Assembly (NCBI RefSeq): GCF_001905125.1
Contig: NZ_LWLE01000002.1
Span: 121,226-167,210, forward strand
Direction: 5' to 3'
Source: Streptomyces sp. TSRI0281
Lineage (GTDB): Bacteria; Actinomycetota; Actinomycetes; Streptomycetales; Streptomycetaceae
DNA length: 45,985 nt
The notes below the pieces were generated by a model. That model was not told the origin of the DNA, did not search any database, and was given only the letters and a program-made list of their open reading frames with translations. The position numbers and the translations under genes were made by a program. This document shows positions 25,626-34,619 of the stretch, piece by piece. Each line of letters begins with the position of its first letter. Position 1 is the stretch's first letter.

Positions 25626-26294
25626 ATGGACACGAGCGACCTCACCGAGCTGACGGCCCGCGCCGAGCGCCTCGCCACTCCCGGCCACCGACGCATCCTC
25701 GGCATCGCGGGACCGCCCGGAGCCGGGAAGTCCACCCTGGCCGCACGGCTCGTCGACGCCCTCGAAGGGCGCGCCGTCCTCGTCCCCATGGACGGCTTCC
25801 ACCTCGCCCGTGCGGAACTGGACCGCCTCGGCCGCGCGGACCGCAAGGGCGCACCCGACACCTTCGACGCCGCCGGGTACGCGGCGCTCCTGCGCCGCCT
25901 GCGCGACCCCGACGCCACCGGGCCCGTCTACGCGCCCGCCTTCGACCGCGCCCTGGAGGAGCCCGTCGCCGGGGCCCTGCCGGTCCCGCCGGACGTCCCG
26001 CTGGTCGTCACCGAGGGGAACTACCTCCTCCACGACGACGAGGCGTGGGCACCGGTGCGCGGGCTGCTCGACGAGGTGTGGTTCCTGGACCTCGACCCCG
26101 AGGAGCGGGTGCGCAGGCTCGTGGAGCGGCATGTGCGGTTCGGCAAGCCCCGCCCGTACGCCGAGCGCTGGGTGGCCGGCTCCGACGAGACCAATGCCCG
26201 CCTGGTCGACCGCGGCCGGGACCGGGCCGACCTCCTCGTACGGCTGCGCCCGGCACCCCGGCCCGATCCGGGTGCCACGCCCCGAGCCCGCTAG
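25626..26294 (+). CDS. P-loop nucleoside/sugar kinase-like protein (Udk/PRK family)
   Basis: A 222-residue kinase of the uridine kinase/phosphoribulokinase/pantothenate kinase type. The Walker A motif is GIAGPPGAGKST (~residues 26-37). The Walker-B-like strand VLVPMDGFHLA, the motif PAFDRALEEPV and VVTEGNYLLHDD are typical of the group annotated 'nucleoside/nucleotide kinase family protein'. The phosphate acceptor is not known. The ATG at 26 bp after the AT-rich patch has no SD and may be read from a leaderless mRNA. The aminopeptidase gene follows at 64 bp with its own SD. Confidence 0.88.
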   Translation: MDTSDLTELTARAERLATPGHRRILGIAGPPGAGKSTLAARLVDALEGRAVLVPMDGFHLARAELDRLGRADRKGAPDTFDAAGYAALLRRLRDPDATGPVYAPAFDRALEEPVAGALPVPPDVPLVVTEGNYLLHDDEAWAPVRGLLDEVWFLDLDPEERVRRLVERHVRFGKPRPYAERWVAGSDETNARLVDRGRDRADLLVRLRPAPRPDPGATPRAR

Positions 26295-26357
26295 CGCGGC
26301 ACCCGGCGGGCGGGCAGGATGCTGTGTGCCGCGCACCGTGCCGCCAGGAGGTCCCGC

Positions 26358-27485
26358 ATGCCCAGCCCGCACCAGCCCGTCCCCTTCACCGCCGACGACT
26401 ACCGGGCCCGGATGACCCGCGCCGCCGAGGCGGCCGAGGCCGCCGGGCTCGCCGGCGTCCTCGTCGCGCCCGGCCCCGACCTCGTGCACCTCACCGGCTA
26501 CCAGCCGGTGAGCACCGAACGGCTCACCCTCCTCGTCCTCAAGGCGGGACAGGACCCGGTCCTCGTCGTCCCGACGCTGGAGGCACCGGACGCCGAACAC
26601 GCCGTCGGCGCCCCGGCCCTCACCCTGCGCGACTGGACCGACGGCAAGGACCCGTACGAGGTGACCGCCCCGCTGCTGGACACCGGTGGGCGGTACGGGA
26701 TCAGCGACAACGCCTGGGCGATGCACCTGCTCGGCCTGCAGCAGATCCTCCCCACCACCTCCTACACCTCCCTCACCGAGGCACTCCCGATGCTCCGCGC
26801 CGTCAAGGACGCGCACGAGCTGGACCGCCTCGCCGCAGCGGGCGCCGCCGCCGACGCCACGTACGGCGAGATCCTGAAGGTGCGCTTCTCCGGCCGCAGG
26901 GAGACCGACGTCGCCGCCGATCTGGCCGCTCTCCTCAAGCGGTTCGGCCACTCCCAGGTCGACTTCACCGTCGTCGGCTCCGGCCCCAACGGCGCCAACC
27001 CGCACCACGAGGCGGGCGACCGCACCATCGAGCGCGGCGACATGGTGGTCCTCGACTTCGGCGGGCTCAAGCACGGCTACGGCTCCGACACCTCCCGTAC
27101 GGTCCATGTCGGCGAACCCACCGCCGAGGAGCAGCGGGTGCACGACATCGTCCGGGAGGCGCAGAAGGCGGGCTGCGACGCGGTCCGCCCCGGCGCCGCC
27201 TGCCAGGACATCGACCGGGCGGCGCGGGCGGTGATCACCGAGTTCGGCTACGGCGAACGCTTCATCCACCGCACCGGGCACGGCATCGGGGTCACCACCC
27301 ACGAACCGCCCTACATGATCGAGGGCGAGGAGCTGCCGCTGGTCCCCGGCATGTGTTTCTCGGTGGAGCCGGGCATCTACCTCCCCGGCCGGTTCGGCGT
27401 CCGGATCGAGGACATCGTGACGGTCACCGAGGACGGCGGACGCCGGCTGAACACGACCCCGCGCGAGCTGGCGATCGTCGAGTAG
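26358..27485 (+). CDS. M24 metallopeptidase, aminopeptidase P/Xaa-Pro dipeptidase type
   Basis: A 375-residue enzyme with a creatinase-like N-terminal domain (~1-140) and a pita-bread M24 catalytic domain. The five metal ligands are visible: D in VVLDFGG, D in GSDTSRT, H in HRTGHGIG, E in SVEPGIYL and E in VRIEDIV. It should release an N-terminal residue before proline or split X-Pro dipeptides in the cytosol. ATG 26358 has a perfect AGGAGG (26346-26351) six nt upstream. It may share a transcript with the preceding kinase gene. A strong hairpin ends it. Confidence 0.95.
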   Translation: MPSPHQPVPFTADDYRARMTRAAEAAEAAGLAGVLVAPGPDLVHLTGYQPVSTERLTLLVLKAGQDPVLVVPTLEAPDAEHAVGAPALTLRDWTDGKDPYEVTAPLLDTGGRYGISDNAWAMHLLGLQQILPTTSYTSLTEALPMLRAVKDAHELDRLAAAGAAADATYGEILKVRFSGRRETDVAADLAALLKRFGHSQVDFTVVGSGPNGANPHHEAGDRTIERGDMVVLDFGGLKHGYGSDTSRTVHVGEPTAEEQRVHDIVREAQKAGCDAVRPGAACQDIDRAARAVITEFGYGERFIHRTGHGIGVTTHEPPYMIEGEELPLVPGMCFSVEPGIYLPGRFGVRIEDIVTVTEDGGRRLNTTPRELAIVE

Positions 27486-27508
27486 CACCGGGCGCCCGGC
27501 GTCGGGAA

Positions 27509-27539
27509 CGGCGGGCCGGTGCGCGAAACCGGCCCGCCG
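27509..27539. terminator. 12-bp perfect hairpin between convergent genes
   Basis: CGGCGGGCCGGT (27509-27520) and ACCGGCCCGCCG (27528-27539) pair perfectly around GCGCGAA. The hairpin serves the aminopeptidase gene from the left and the aldo/keto reductase gene from the right. Confidence 0.85.
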
Positions 27540-27577
27540 CTCCCGTCGCGCCCACTGCTCCTCGTCCGCTCCGCCGC

Positions 27578-28594
27578 TCAGTCCTGCGGCTCGCGGTCCC
27601 GGAAGCGGTGGAGCACGTCGTACGGGTACGGGAGCGGGCGGGCGCTCGCCGCGTCCAGCCGGTCCGTCTGCTCCGGCGTCAGCTCCCAGCCCACCGCGCC
27701 GAGACTGTCGGTCAGCTGCTCGGCGTTGCGGGCGCCGACGATCGGCGCGGTGACGGCGGACCGGCCGAGCAGCCAGCGCAGCGCCACCTGCGCCGGGGTG
27801 TGCCCGCCCTCTTCCGCGACCGCGACCAGCGTCTCCACGACCCGCCAGGTCTCCTCGTTGTCCCGCTCCCGCCACGCCTCGCGGCCCAACTCCTCCTGGT
27901 AGCGGGCCTCGCGGGTGCCGGGGGCCGCGGCCGTCATGCCGCGCCGGTACTTCCCGGTCAGCCAGCCGCCCTGCAGCGGGCTCCAGGGGATGATGCCGAC
28001 CCCCTCCGCCCGGCTCACCGGGACGAGCTCCCACTCCACTTCGCGAGCGAGCAGGTTGTAGAGGGGCTGGAGACTCACATAGCGCTCCCAGCCGTTGCGG
28101 TCGGCCAGGTCCTGCGCGCGCTGGAGCTGGGAGGCGGAGACGTTGCTCGCGCCGAGGTAGCGCACCTTTCCGGCCTTCACCAGGGAATCGAGCGTGGCGA
28201 GGGTCTCCTCAAGAGGTGTCGTCGCATCCCACACATGGGTCTGATAGAGGTCGATGTAGTCCGTGCCGAGCCGCCGCAGGCTCGCCTCCACGGCCGACAC
28301 GATGTGCTTGCGGCTCAGCCCGCCCGCGTTGGGCGCCTCGCCCATCGTCCCGAACACCTTGGTGGCGATGACGAGGTCGTCGCGCCTGCGGCCCTTCAGC
28401 CAGCGGCCGATGATCTCCTCGGACACGCCCCGCTGGTAGACGTCGGCGGTGTCGATGAACGTGCCGCCCGCCCCGGTGAACGTGTCGAGGACGCGATGCG
28501 CGCTCGCCTCGTCGGTGTCCTGGCCGAACGTCATGGCCCCCAGGCACAGTTCACTGACCCGCAGTCCGGACCGGCCGAGGTATCGCTGCTTCAT
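27578..28594 (-). CDS. aldo/keto reductase
   Basis: A 338-residue NADPH-dependent reductase with a TIM-barrel fold. The catalytic tetrad is visible: D48, Y53 (DTADVYQRG), K79 (VIATKVFG) and H120 (LYQTHVWD). The NADP-binding end is near [10 protein letters not shown]. It reduces aldehydes or ketones in the cytosol. ATG 28594 follows SD GGAGGG. The promoter upstream has the 19-bp spacer and central dyad of MerR-family control, so induction by an electrophile or redox signal is likely. Confidence 0.95.
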   Translation of the reverse strand: MKQRYLGRSGLRVSELCLGAMTFGQDTDEASAHRVLDTFTGAGGTFIDTADVYQRGVSEEIIGRWLKGRRRDDLVIATKVFGTMGEAPNAGGLSRKHIVSAVEASLRRLGTDYIDLYQTHVWDATTPLEETLATLDSLVKAGKVRYLGASNVSASQLQRAQDLADRNGWERYVSLQPLYNLLAREVEWELVPVSRAEGVGIIPWSPLQGGWLTGKYRRGMTAAAPGTREARYQEELGREAWRERDNEETWRVVETLVAVAEEGGHTPAQVALRWLLGRSAVTAPIVGARNAEQLTDSLGAVGWELTPEQTDRLDAASARPLPYPYDVLHRFRDREPQD

Positions 28595-28629
28595 GGTGTT
28601 CCCTCCGTGTGTTCTCCCTGCGACAGGAA

Positions 28630-28660
28630 ACGCTAGGTGTTGGAGTGCACACGAAGGCAA
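28630..28660 (-). promoter_or_regulatory. MerR-type promoter of the aldo/keto reductase gene
   Basis: On the minus strand, -35 TTGCCT (28655-28660) and -10 TAGCGT (28630-28635) are separated by exactly 19 bp. The spacer holds the imperfect dyad TTGGAGTGCACACGAA (28640-28655, plus strand) centred on GTGCAC. A 19-bp spacer with such a dyad is the signature of MerR-family activation by DNA distortion. Confidence 0.65.
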
Positions 28661-28803
28661 GGGAAAGCGCGGGGAGTTGGCCGAGCGGACCACGAAACGG
28701 CAGGTCTGCCCGGCCCGTCCGCGCCGCCATCGCCCGTCCCCGCCGCCATCGCCCGGACCGTCCGCATCGCCCGGCCCGTCCGCGCCGCCCGCCCCGCGTC
28801 TCC

Positions 28804-30684
28804 TCAGTCGTCCGCCAGTACCACGCACGACTGCGGCGGCAGGTGCAGCAGGCCGTCGGCGGCCGGTGACCGGACCGGTTCCCAGGCCGCCAGCACCCGT
28901 GCGCCGCCGCCCCGGTTGCGGCCGCCGCCCAGGGGGATCGTGGCCGGCCTGTCCGCCAGGTTCACCGCGACCCGCAGATCACCCCTGCGGTACGCCAGCC
29001 AGCGGGCGTTCTCGTCGTACGCGGCCTTCACCGTGGCCAGGTCCGGGTCGTGGAGGTCGGACACGGCCCGGCGCAGCGCGATCAGTTCGACGTACCACGC
29101 CTGTAGGCGCGCGTGCGGCTCGCGCTCCGGCTCGCTCCAGTCGAGACAGGAGCGGTCGCGGGTCGCCGGGTCCTGCGGGTCGGGGACCTCCTCCGCGGCC
29201 CAGCCATGTGCCGTGAACTCCCGCCGTCTGCCCTCGCGCACGGCTCGCGCGAGCGCGGGGTCGGTGTGGTCGGTGAAGAACTGCCACGGCGTACGGGCGC
29301 CCCACTCCTCGCCCATGAACAGCATCGGGGTGAAGGGGCCGGTGAGCACCAGGGCCGCGGCGCACGCCTGGAGGCCGGGGGAGAGGGCGGCGGCGAGCCG
29401 GTCGCCCAGGGCCCGGTTGCCGATCTGGTCATGGGTCTGGGCGTACCCGACGAAGCGGTGGGCCGCGCTCCGGGTGACGTCGACGGGGCGGCCGTGCGTA
29501 CGGCCCCGGAAGCTGGAGTACGTCCCGTTGTGGAAGAAGCCGCTGGTCACCGTCTTGGCCAGGGCGGCGAGCGGGGCCTGCGCGAAGTCGGCGTAGTAGC
29601 CCTGGGACTCGCCCGTGAGCGCCGTGTGCAGCGCGTGGTGGAAGTCGTCGTTCCACTGGGCGTGCAGCCCGATCCCGCCCGCGTCGCGGGGGGTGGTGGT
29701 GCGCGGGTCGCAGAGGTCCGACTCGGCGATCAGGGCGAGCGGCCGGCGGGCCTCCGCCGCGAGCGCGTCGACGGCCGAGGACAACTCCTCCAGGAAGGTG
29801 AGCGCCCGGCTGTCGGCGAGCGCGTGCACCGCGTCCAGGCGCAGCCCGTCGAGCCGGTAGTCCCGCAGCCAGGCGAGCGCGCTGCCCAGCAGATACGCGC
29901 GGACCTCGTCCGAGCCCGGGGCGTCGAGGTTCACCGCCGCGCCCCAGGGAGTGTGGTGGGTATCGGTGAAGTACGGGCCGAAGGCCGGGAGGTAGTTGCC
30001 GGACGGGCCGAGGTGGTTGTGGACCACGTCCAGGATCACCGCGAGCCCCAGCTCGTGCGCCCTGTCGACAAAGCGCTTCAGTCCTGCCGGGCCGCCGTAC
30101 GGTTCGTGCACGGCCCACAGCGACACCCCTTCGTACCCCCAGCCATGGGTGCCGGGGAAGGGACAGACGGGCATCAGCGACACATGGGTGACGCCCAGCC
30201 CGGCGAGGTGCCCGAGCCGTTCGGCGGCGGCGTCGAAGGTCCCCGCGTCGGTGAACGTACCGATGTGCAGCTCGTACAGGACGGAACCCGGCAGTCCACG
30301 CCCCGCCCAGCCGCCGCGCCAGACGTACGCCTCCTGGTCGACGACCGCGCTCATTCCGTCCGGGCCGTCCGGTTGACGGCGGGACCGCGGATCGGGGAGT
30401 ACAGGGCCCCCGTCCACGGCGAAGCCGTAGCGGTCGCCGTCCACCGCTTCCGCCTCGGCCCGCCACCAGCCCGTCCGCTCCGGATCACGCTCCATCGCAC
30501 GTCGCGCCCCCGCCGCGCTGTCCTCCACCGCCCCGGCGCCCGCTCCTGTCCCTGCGTCAGCCACCCTCCCCGCGCCCGCGCCCGCGCCCGCACCCGCACC
30601 CGTTTCCGCACCCGCGCCCGCCGCCGCGCTCGACAGCCGGAGCTCGACCGACTCCGCATCCGGGGCCCATACCTCGAACTGCAT
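28804..30684 (-). CDS. treZ: malto-oligosyltrehalose trehalohydrolase
   Basis: A 626-residue GH13 enzyme that releases trehalose from maltooligosyltrehalose. Order: CBM48-like N-terminal domain ([17 protein letters not shown]), then the GH13 barrel with [11 protein letters not shown], nucleophile D in [11 protein letters not shown], acid/base E in [10 protein letters not shown] and QTHDQIGN, then a C-terminal beta domain. About 45 residues of Gly/Ala repeats (~19-64) interrupt the first domain, which explains the extra length. ATG 30684 has SD GAGGAG. Its partners treY and glgX lie on the same strand but 5.7 kb upstream, with five unrelated genes between. Confidence 0.95.
   Translation of the reverse strand: MQFEVWAPDAESVELRLSSAAAGAGAETGAGAGAGAGAGRVADAGTGAGAGAVEDSAAGARRAMERDPERTGWWRAEAEAVDGDRYGFAVDGGPVLPDPRSRRQPDGPDGMSAVVDQEAYVWRGGWAGRGLPGSVLYELHIGTFTDAGTFDAAAERLGHLAGLGVTHVSLMPVCPFPGTHGWGYEGVSLWAVHEPYGGPAGLKRFVDRAHELGLAVILDVVHNHLGPSGNYLPAFGPYFTDTHHTPWGAAVNLDAPGSDEVRAYLLGSALAWLRDYRLDGLRLDAVHALADSRALTFLEELSSAVDALAAEARRPLALIAESDLCDPRTTTPRDAGGIGLHAQWNDDFHHALHTALTGESQGYYADFAQAPLAALAKTVTSGFFHNGTYSSFRGRTHGRPVDVTRSAAHRFVGYAQTHDQIGNRALGDRLAAALSPGLQACAAALVLTGPFTPMLFMGEEWGARTPWQFFTDHTDPALARAVREGRRREFTAHGWAAEEVPDPQDPATRDRSCLDWSEPEREPHARLQAWYVELIALRRAVSDLHDPDLATVKAAYDENARWLAYRRGDLRVAVNLADRPATIPLGGGRNRGGGARVLAAWEPVRSPAADGLLHLPPQSCVVLADD
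30571..30621 (-). repeat. GCCCGC hexamer repeats within treZ
   Basis: Runs of a GCCCGC/ACCCGC hexamer encode the Gly-Ala stretch that splits the N-terminal domain of TreZ. The period of six keeps the frame. Confidence 0.85.
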
Positions 30685-30796
30685 TCACCACTCCTCGTCC
30701 ATGAACAGGTCGCCCGAAGGCGGCTCCATGATCGGCGGAAGTCGCGCTCACGGCCCCGGAACACTAGAGCGAGCCCGTTACTGGCGATTAGGGTCT

Positions 30797-30830
30797 GGTT
30801 CTGATCATTGCCCTGCCAGGTTCTGCTCAT
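30797..30830 (+). promoter_or_regulatory. direct repeats upstream of the beta-glucosidase gene
   Basis: GGTTCTGATCAT (30797-30808) and GGTTCTGCTCAT (30819-30830) differ by one base and are 22 bp apart, two helical turns. They lie 24 bp before the GH1 start and could be an operator or activator site. A TAGGGT at 30789-30794 might be the -10. Confidence 0.4.
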
Positions 30831-30853
30831 ACGTACGGCTGCTGGAGGCCGAG

Positions 30854-32200
30854 ATGACCGTCCCGATGTTCCCTCCGGGCTTCCTCTGGGGAGCCTCTGC
30901 CTCCGCTTTTCAGACCGAGGGGGCCGTCGACACCGCCGGCAAGGGCCCCTCCGGCTGGGACGCCTTCGCCGCGCTGCCGGGCCGGATCAAGGACGGCACC
31001 GACACCACCCGCGGCACCGGCTTCCACGAGCGCTACCGCGAGGACGTCGCCCTGCTCGCGGGGCTGGGGGCGGACGCCTTCCGGTTCTCCGTCAGCTGGC
31101 CCCGCGTGGTGCCCGGAGGCAGCGGAGCGGTCAACCCCGAAGGGCTCGACTTCTACGACCGGCTCGTCGACGAACTCTGCGCCCACGGCATCACCCCGGC
31201 TCCCACCCTCTACCACTGGGACACCCCGCTGCCCCTGGACGAGGCGGGCGGCTGGCTCGACCGGGACACCGCCTACCGCTTCGCCGAGTACGCGGGCATC
31301 GTCGCCGAACGTCTCGCCGACCGCGTCCCCATGTGGATCACCATCAACGAACCCGCCGAAGTCACCCTGCTGGGCTACGCGCTCGGCGAGCACGCCCCCG
31401 GGCGCACCCTTCTCTTCGACGCGCTGCCCGCCGCCCACCACCAGCTGCTCGCCCATGGCCTCGCCGTCCGCGCGCTCCGCGCGGCGGGCGCCGACAACAT
31501 CGGCGCCGCCCTTTCCCACGCCCCCGTCTGGACGGCCGGGGAGAGCGAGGAGGACCGCTTCGGCGCGGAGCTGTACGACACGCTCACCAACTGGCTGTTC
31601 GCCGATCCGATCCTCACCGGCCGCTACCCCGACGAGAACTTCGCGGCCCTGATGCCCGGCCCGGTGGCGGACGACCTGAAAGTCATCTCGGCACCGCTCG
31701 ACTGGTACGGCGTCAACTACTACAACCCCACCCTCGTCGGTGCCCCCAAGCCGGAAGCCCTCGACTCCTTCTCCGGCTTCGGCATGCCCGCCGAACTCCC
31801 CTTCGGCATCCGGGAGATCGAGGGCTACGAGAAGACCGACTTCGGCTGGCCCGTCGTCCCCGAAGGGCTGAACGAGACACTCACCCGGCTGCGCGGGCGC
31901 TTCGGCGACCGGCTCCCGCCGCTCTACATCACGGAGAACGGCTGCGCGATCGACGAGCCCCTCGCCGACCACCGTCGTATCGACTACCTCGAAGGCCACC
32001 TCACCGCCCTGCGCGCCGCCATCGACACGGGGATCGACGTGCGCGGCTACTTCACCTGGTCGCTCACCGACAACATCGAATGGACCGAGGGCGTCGCCAA
32101 GCGCTTCGGGCTCGTCCACGTCGACTACGAGACGATGCGCCGGACGCCGAAGGCGTCCTACGACTGGTACCGCGATCTGATCCGCGCACAGAGGAGCTGA
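30854..32200 (+). CDS. GH1 beta-glucosidase
   Basis: A 448-residue family 1 glycosidase hydrolysing beta-glucosides such as cellobiose. It begins FPPGFLWGASASAFQTEG. The acid/base Glu is in WITINEPAE and the nucleophile Glu in YITENGC; the +1/-1 site residues RFSVSWPRV, YHWDTPLPL and YFTWSLTDNIEW are all present. There is no signal peptide, so it acts on imported sugars. ATG 30854 with GGAGG 5 nt upstream is chosen; an open frame from 30701 lacks an SD. It is divergent from treZ and ends at a strong hairpin. No CebR-type palindrome is evident nearby. Confidence 0.95.
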   Translation: MTVPMFPPGFLWGASASAFQTEGAVDTAGKGPSGWDAFAALPGRIKDGTDTTRGTGFHERYREDVALLAGLGADAFRFSVSWPRVVPGGSGAVNPEGLDFYDRLVDELCAHGITPAPTLYHWDTPLPLDEAGGWLDRDTAYRFAEYAGIVAERLADRVPMWITINEPAEVTLLGYALGEHAPGRTLLFDALPAAHHQLLAHGLAVRALRAAGADNIGAALSHAPVWTAGESEEDRFGAELYDTLTNWLFADPILTGRYPDENFAALMPGPVADDLKVISAPLDWYGVNYYNPTLVGAPKPEALDSFSGFGMPAELPFGIREIEGYEKTDFGWPVVPEGLNETLTRLRGRFGDRLPPLYITENGCAIDEPLADHRRIDYLEGHLTALRAAIDTGIDVRGYFTWSLTDNIEWTEGVAKRFGLVHVDYETMRRTPKASYDWYRDLIRAQRS

Positions 32201-32289
32201 ACGCGGGCCGCTCCGCGAGGGACCGCCCGGCGAGGACGTGACGGCCCCCGCCGAGCGGCTACCGCGCCCCGCCGAGCGGCTGCTGCCGT

Positions 32290-32317
32290 GCCTCGCCGGC
32301 CGACGGGCCGGCGAGGC
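32290..32317. terminator. perfect 12-bp hairpin with GACG loop
   Basis: GCCTCGCCGGCC-GACG-GGCCGGCGAGGC lies between the convergent GH1 and GNAT genes. Just before it, CCCGCCGAGCGGCT is repeated at 32247-32260 and 32268-32281. Confidence 0.9.
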
Positions 32318-32325
32318 CGGTGGAC

Positions 32326-33237
32326 TCACGCCAGATGGACGCGTTCCTGTGTGATGCGATGACCGGCGCGGGCGAACGCGACCGCCATCGGCAGGTTCCC
32401 CCGGTCGGTCGCGCCCGCGACGAACCCGGCTCCCCGCTCGGCAAGGAAGTGCGTGCACTCCACGAGCAGGTCGTAGCCGTAGCCGTGGCCACGCGCCTCG
32501 GGAACGACCCCGATGAAACCGACGCACGGCCCCGACGGGTTGTGCGCGGGCACGTGGATGCCCGCCACCGCGCCGTCCGCCGTGTACGCCAGCTGCCACC
32601 AGGAACGCGGCGAGGGGCACCAGTGGAAGAAGTCCAGCTCCTCCTGGGCCGCCGCCCCAAGACCGCCGGGACCCTCGATCGCCTTACGGGCGTGGGCGTC
32701 CAGCGTGACGGAGTGGACCCGGCGCAGGACGTCCAGGATCACGGCGTCGTCGGGCTCCGGCCGGAAGGTCAGCCGCCCGGGACGCTCGGGCAGGCCGTCG
32801 TCCGGGGTCCAGAGATAGCGGTAGCGCTCGACCAGCGGCTCCAGGCCGCTCGCCGTGGCGGCGGCGATCCGGGACTCCGCGGCGGCCGTGACCGCGGGGA
32901 CCTCCCGCCAGTTCGCGGGCAGGATCAGTTCGTACTCGACGTGGAACGGGGCGCGGCGCAGGAGTTCGGCGCCCGCCCCGTCCTCGCCGTCCGCGAAGTC
33001 GAACCAGTTCAGCAGGACGGGTTCGGTGTCATCGGGCCCCGCCCACCAGGCGGCCCTGGCCACCACGGTGCCGTCGCGCAGGGCGACCCAGGTCCACTCG
33101 GGGCGGTACTCGCCGCCGTTCAGCACCGTGGCGTACCGGTGGCCGAACGCGGCACGGCCGACAAGACCGCTGTCCTGCAGGGAGTCGAAAAGCTCGGCGT
33201 CGCTCTCGCTGAGCGCGCGGATGACCAGATCGGTCAT
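32326..33237 (-). CDS. GNAT-family acetyltransferase (first paralogue)
   Basis: A 303-residue protein with a C-terminal GNAT fold. The acetyl-CoA loop is VGFIGVVPEARGHGYG (~residues 241-256), and the N-terminal half resembles a degenerate second GNAT unit (RPEWTWVALRDGTVVARAAWW). It is closely similar in layout to the next gene, which implies duplication. The acceptor is unknown. ATG 33237 follows GGAGGA. A 28-codon ORF with a perfect SD lies immediately upstream on the same strand and could regulate it. Confidence 0.88.
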   Translation of the reverse strand: MTDLVIRALSESDAELFDSLQDSGLVGRAAFGHRYATVLNGGEYRPEWTWVALRDGTVVARAAWWAGPDDTEPVLLNWFDFADGEDGAGAELLRRAPFHVEYELILPANWREVPAVTAAAESRIAAATASGLEPLVERYRYLWTPDDGLPERPGRLTFRPEPDDAVILDVLRRVHSVTLDAHARKAIEGPGGLGAAAQEELDFFHWCPSPRSWWQLAYTADGAVAGIHVPAHNPSGPCVGFIGVVPEARGHGYGYDLLVECTHFLAERGAGFVAGATDRGNLPMAVAFARAGHRITQERVHLA

Positions 33238-33274
33238 GGAAATGTCCTCCGGGGACGAAACGCCGCGCGCCCGG

Positions 33275-33361
33275 TCAGACGGAGTCCGACACCGCCCTGC
33301 GGACGGGACGGGAGCGCGGGAATGAGGTGCTACGGATGGTGGTGCTGTTGCTCGTACGCAC
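33275..33361 (-). CDS. candidate 28-residue leader peptide
   Basis: GTG 33361 is preceded by a full AAGGAGG (33370-33376, minus strand) with an ideal 8-nt spacing. The ORF runs 28 codons to TGA 33275-33277, 37 bp before the GNAT start. The peptide opens MRTSNSTTIRST and is Thr/Ser/Arg-rich, with a basic middle. It has no membrane segment. A promoter (-35 TGGACG, -10 TAGTGT) sits just upstream. It may be a regulatory leader peptide or a genuine small protein; I know no homologue. Confidence 0.5.
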   Translation of the reverse strand: MRTSNSTTIRSTSFPRSRPVRRAVSDSV

Positions 33362-33414
33362 TTTTCTCGCCTCCTTCCACGACTTCGCACGATCGGGTCC
33401 GACGTTGCGCGGCG

Positions 33415-33444
33415 ACACTAGCCCGGCGCCGGACGGCCCGTCCA
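33415..33444 (-). promoter_or_regulatory. promoter for the leader ORF and GNAT gene
   Basis: On the minus strand TGGACG (33439-33444) and TAGTGT (33415-33420) are 18 bp apart, close to the vegetative consensus. The start would be ~45 nt before the leader GTG. The remainder of the 33238-33535 gap holds no other feature I can support. Confidence 0.6.
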
Positions 33445-33535
33445 CCGATTATCGAGGGGGACGTCCGGCGCCGCGAGCCGGTGCGGACGTCGCCGGCGCC
33501 CTGGTGGTCCCGCCCTCGGCCCGAGACCGCGGCTG

Positions 33536-34489
33536 TCAGTCCCAGACCATGTTGAACGAGCGCTCGAAGTTCACGTACCCCAGGCGCTCGAAGGACTTCG
33601 CCATCGGCACATTGTCGAGGTCCGTCGCCGCCCTGATCCGGTCCACGTCCTGCGCGGCGAGCACCCGGGTGCCCTCGGCGAGGATGTCGTCGATGTAGCC
33701 CTGCCCGCGGTGCGCCGGTACGACGCCGATGTACGCGATGATCGGGTTGTAGTTGTTGCGGGCCGGAATGACGAATCCGACCGGCTCACCGCCGGGCAGC
33801 TCGGCCACCCGCCACCAGTCCCGCGGGCTCCGGTAGCCCGCCAGTTCCTCGTCGTAGTGCTTCTCCGCCGCCTCGCGGGCGCTCAGCCCGGACGCCAGGT
33901 CCGCCCGGCCGTGCGCGTCGAGGGTGCCCTCCATCACGGGCGTCATCAGCGCGAGAAGATCCTCGCGCCCGGAGACCTGCCGGAACACCAGCCGGCCACT
34001 GTCCGCGGGGACCGGCGTCCCGGCCCGCCACTCCAGGCGCAGCCGCTCCACCAGCATCCGGGCGCCGGTGCGTTCCATCACCCGGATCCGGGCCTCGACG
34101 ACATCCCGCGCCGCCGGGTCCTCGTGCCAGTCGGGCGGCACGAAGCGGCCGTACTCGGGACGCGCCGCGCCCTTCGGCAGGACCGCCGCCGTCGCCGCCG
34201 CCAGCAGCCGCTCCCCGATCTCGCCGCGCTCCGGCTCCGGCAGGGTGTCGTCCAGGTCGAAGAAGTCCAGCGCCAGCGGCTGCCCGCCCTCCTCCGAGGT
34301 CCACCAGGCGGCACGGGCCATGACCCGCTCTCCGCGCAGGGCCACCCACATCCACTCCGGGCGGCGGCGGCCGGTGGCCAGATCGTCCGCCAGCTCGTGG
34401 TCCAGGACGTACGACAGGCCGCGGAACAGGCCGAGTTCCCGCGGTCCCGCCAGTGGACGAACAGTCAGTTCCCGTGGTGCAAGGGTCAC
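33536..34489 (-). CDS. GNAT-family acetyltransferase (second paralogue)
   Basis: A 317-residue paralogue of the neighbouring GNAT. It shares RPEWMWVALRGERVMARAAWW in the N-terminal half and IAYIGVVPAHRGQGYIDDIL, the acetyl-CoA loop, in the C-terminal half. The end ATDLDNVPMAKSFERLGYVNF is a typical GNAT beta-6/7 region. The substrate is unknown. The start is GTG 34489 with GAGGAG five nt upstream. It is on the same strand as the first paralogue but 298 bp away with a promoter between, so the two are probably separate transcripts. It is divergent from the DUF1707-FHA gene. Confidence 0.88.
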   Translation of the reverse strand: MTLAPRELTVRPLAGPRELGLFRGLSYVLDHELADDLATGRRRPEWMWVALRGERVMARAAWWTSEEGGQPLALDFFDLDDTLPEPERGEIGERLLAAATAAVLPKGAARPEYGRFVPPDWHEDPAARDVVEARIRVMERTGARMLVERLRLEWRAGTPVPADSGRLVFRQVSGREDLLALMTPVMEGTLDAHGRADLASGLSAREAAEKHYDEELAGYRSPRDWWRVAELPGGEPVGFVIPARNNYNPIIAYIGVVPAHRGQGYIDDILAEGTRVLAAQDVDRIRAATDLDNVPMAKSFERLGYVNFERSFNMVWD

Positions 34490-34582
34490 AAAGTCTCCTC
34501 ATGGCATGTAGGCCGCAGACCCTAACAACGGCTTCCGGCCAGCAGCACCGCAGGTCAGCAGGCGAGTAAAGCGGGGTTCTTC

Positions 34583-34612
34583 TGGACACCCCGGGCCGGT
34601 CGGCCCGACAAT
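34583..34612 (+). promoter_or_regulatory. promoter of the DUF1707-FHA gene
   Basis: TGGACA (34583-34588) and GACAAT (34607-34612) are 18 bp apart. The GTG start is seven nt after the -10 and has no SD, so the mRNA is probably leaderless. Confidence 0.6.
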
Positions 34613-34619
34613 CGACTCT

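Noticed and set aside
25545..28034. Long minus-strand open frame extending the VOC gene far upstream
   Set aside because: It lies antisense to the P-loop kinase and aminopeptidase genes, both with full motifs and SDs. Only the part from 25544 (or at most 25589) is credible.
30797..30830. PHO box, because of GTTC repeats with an 11-bp phase
   Set aside because: Only GTTC matches; the remaining consensus positions and the middle unit do not fit.
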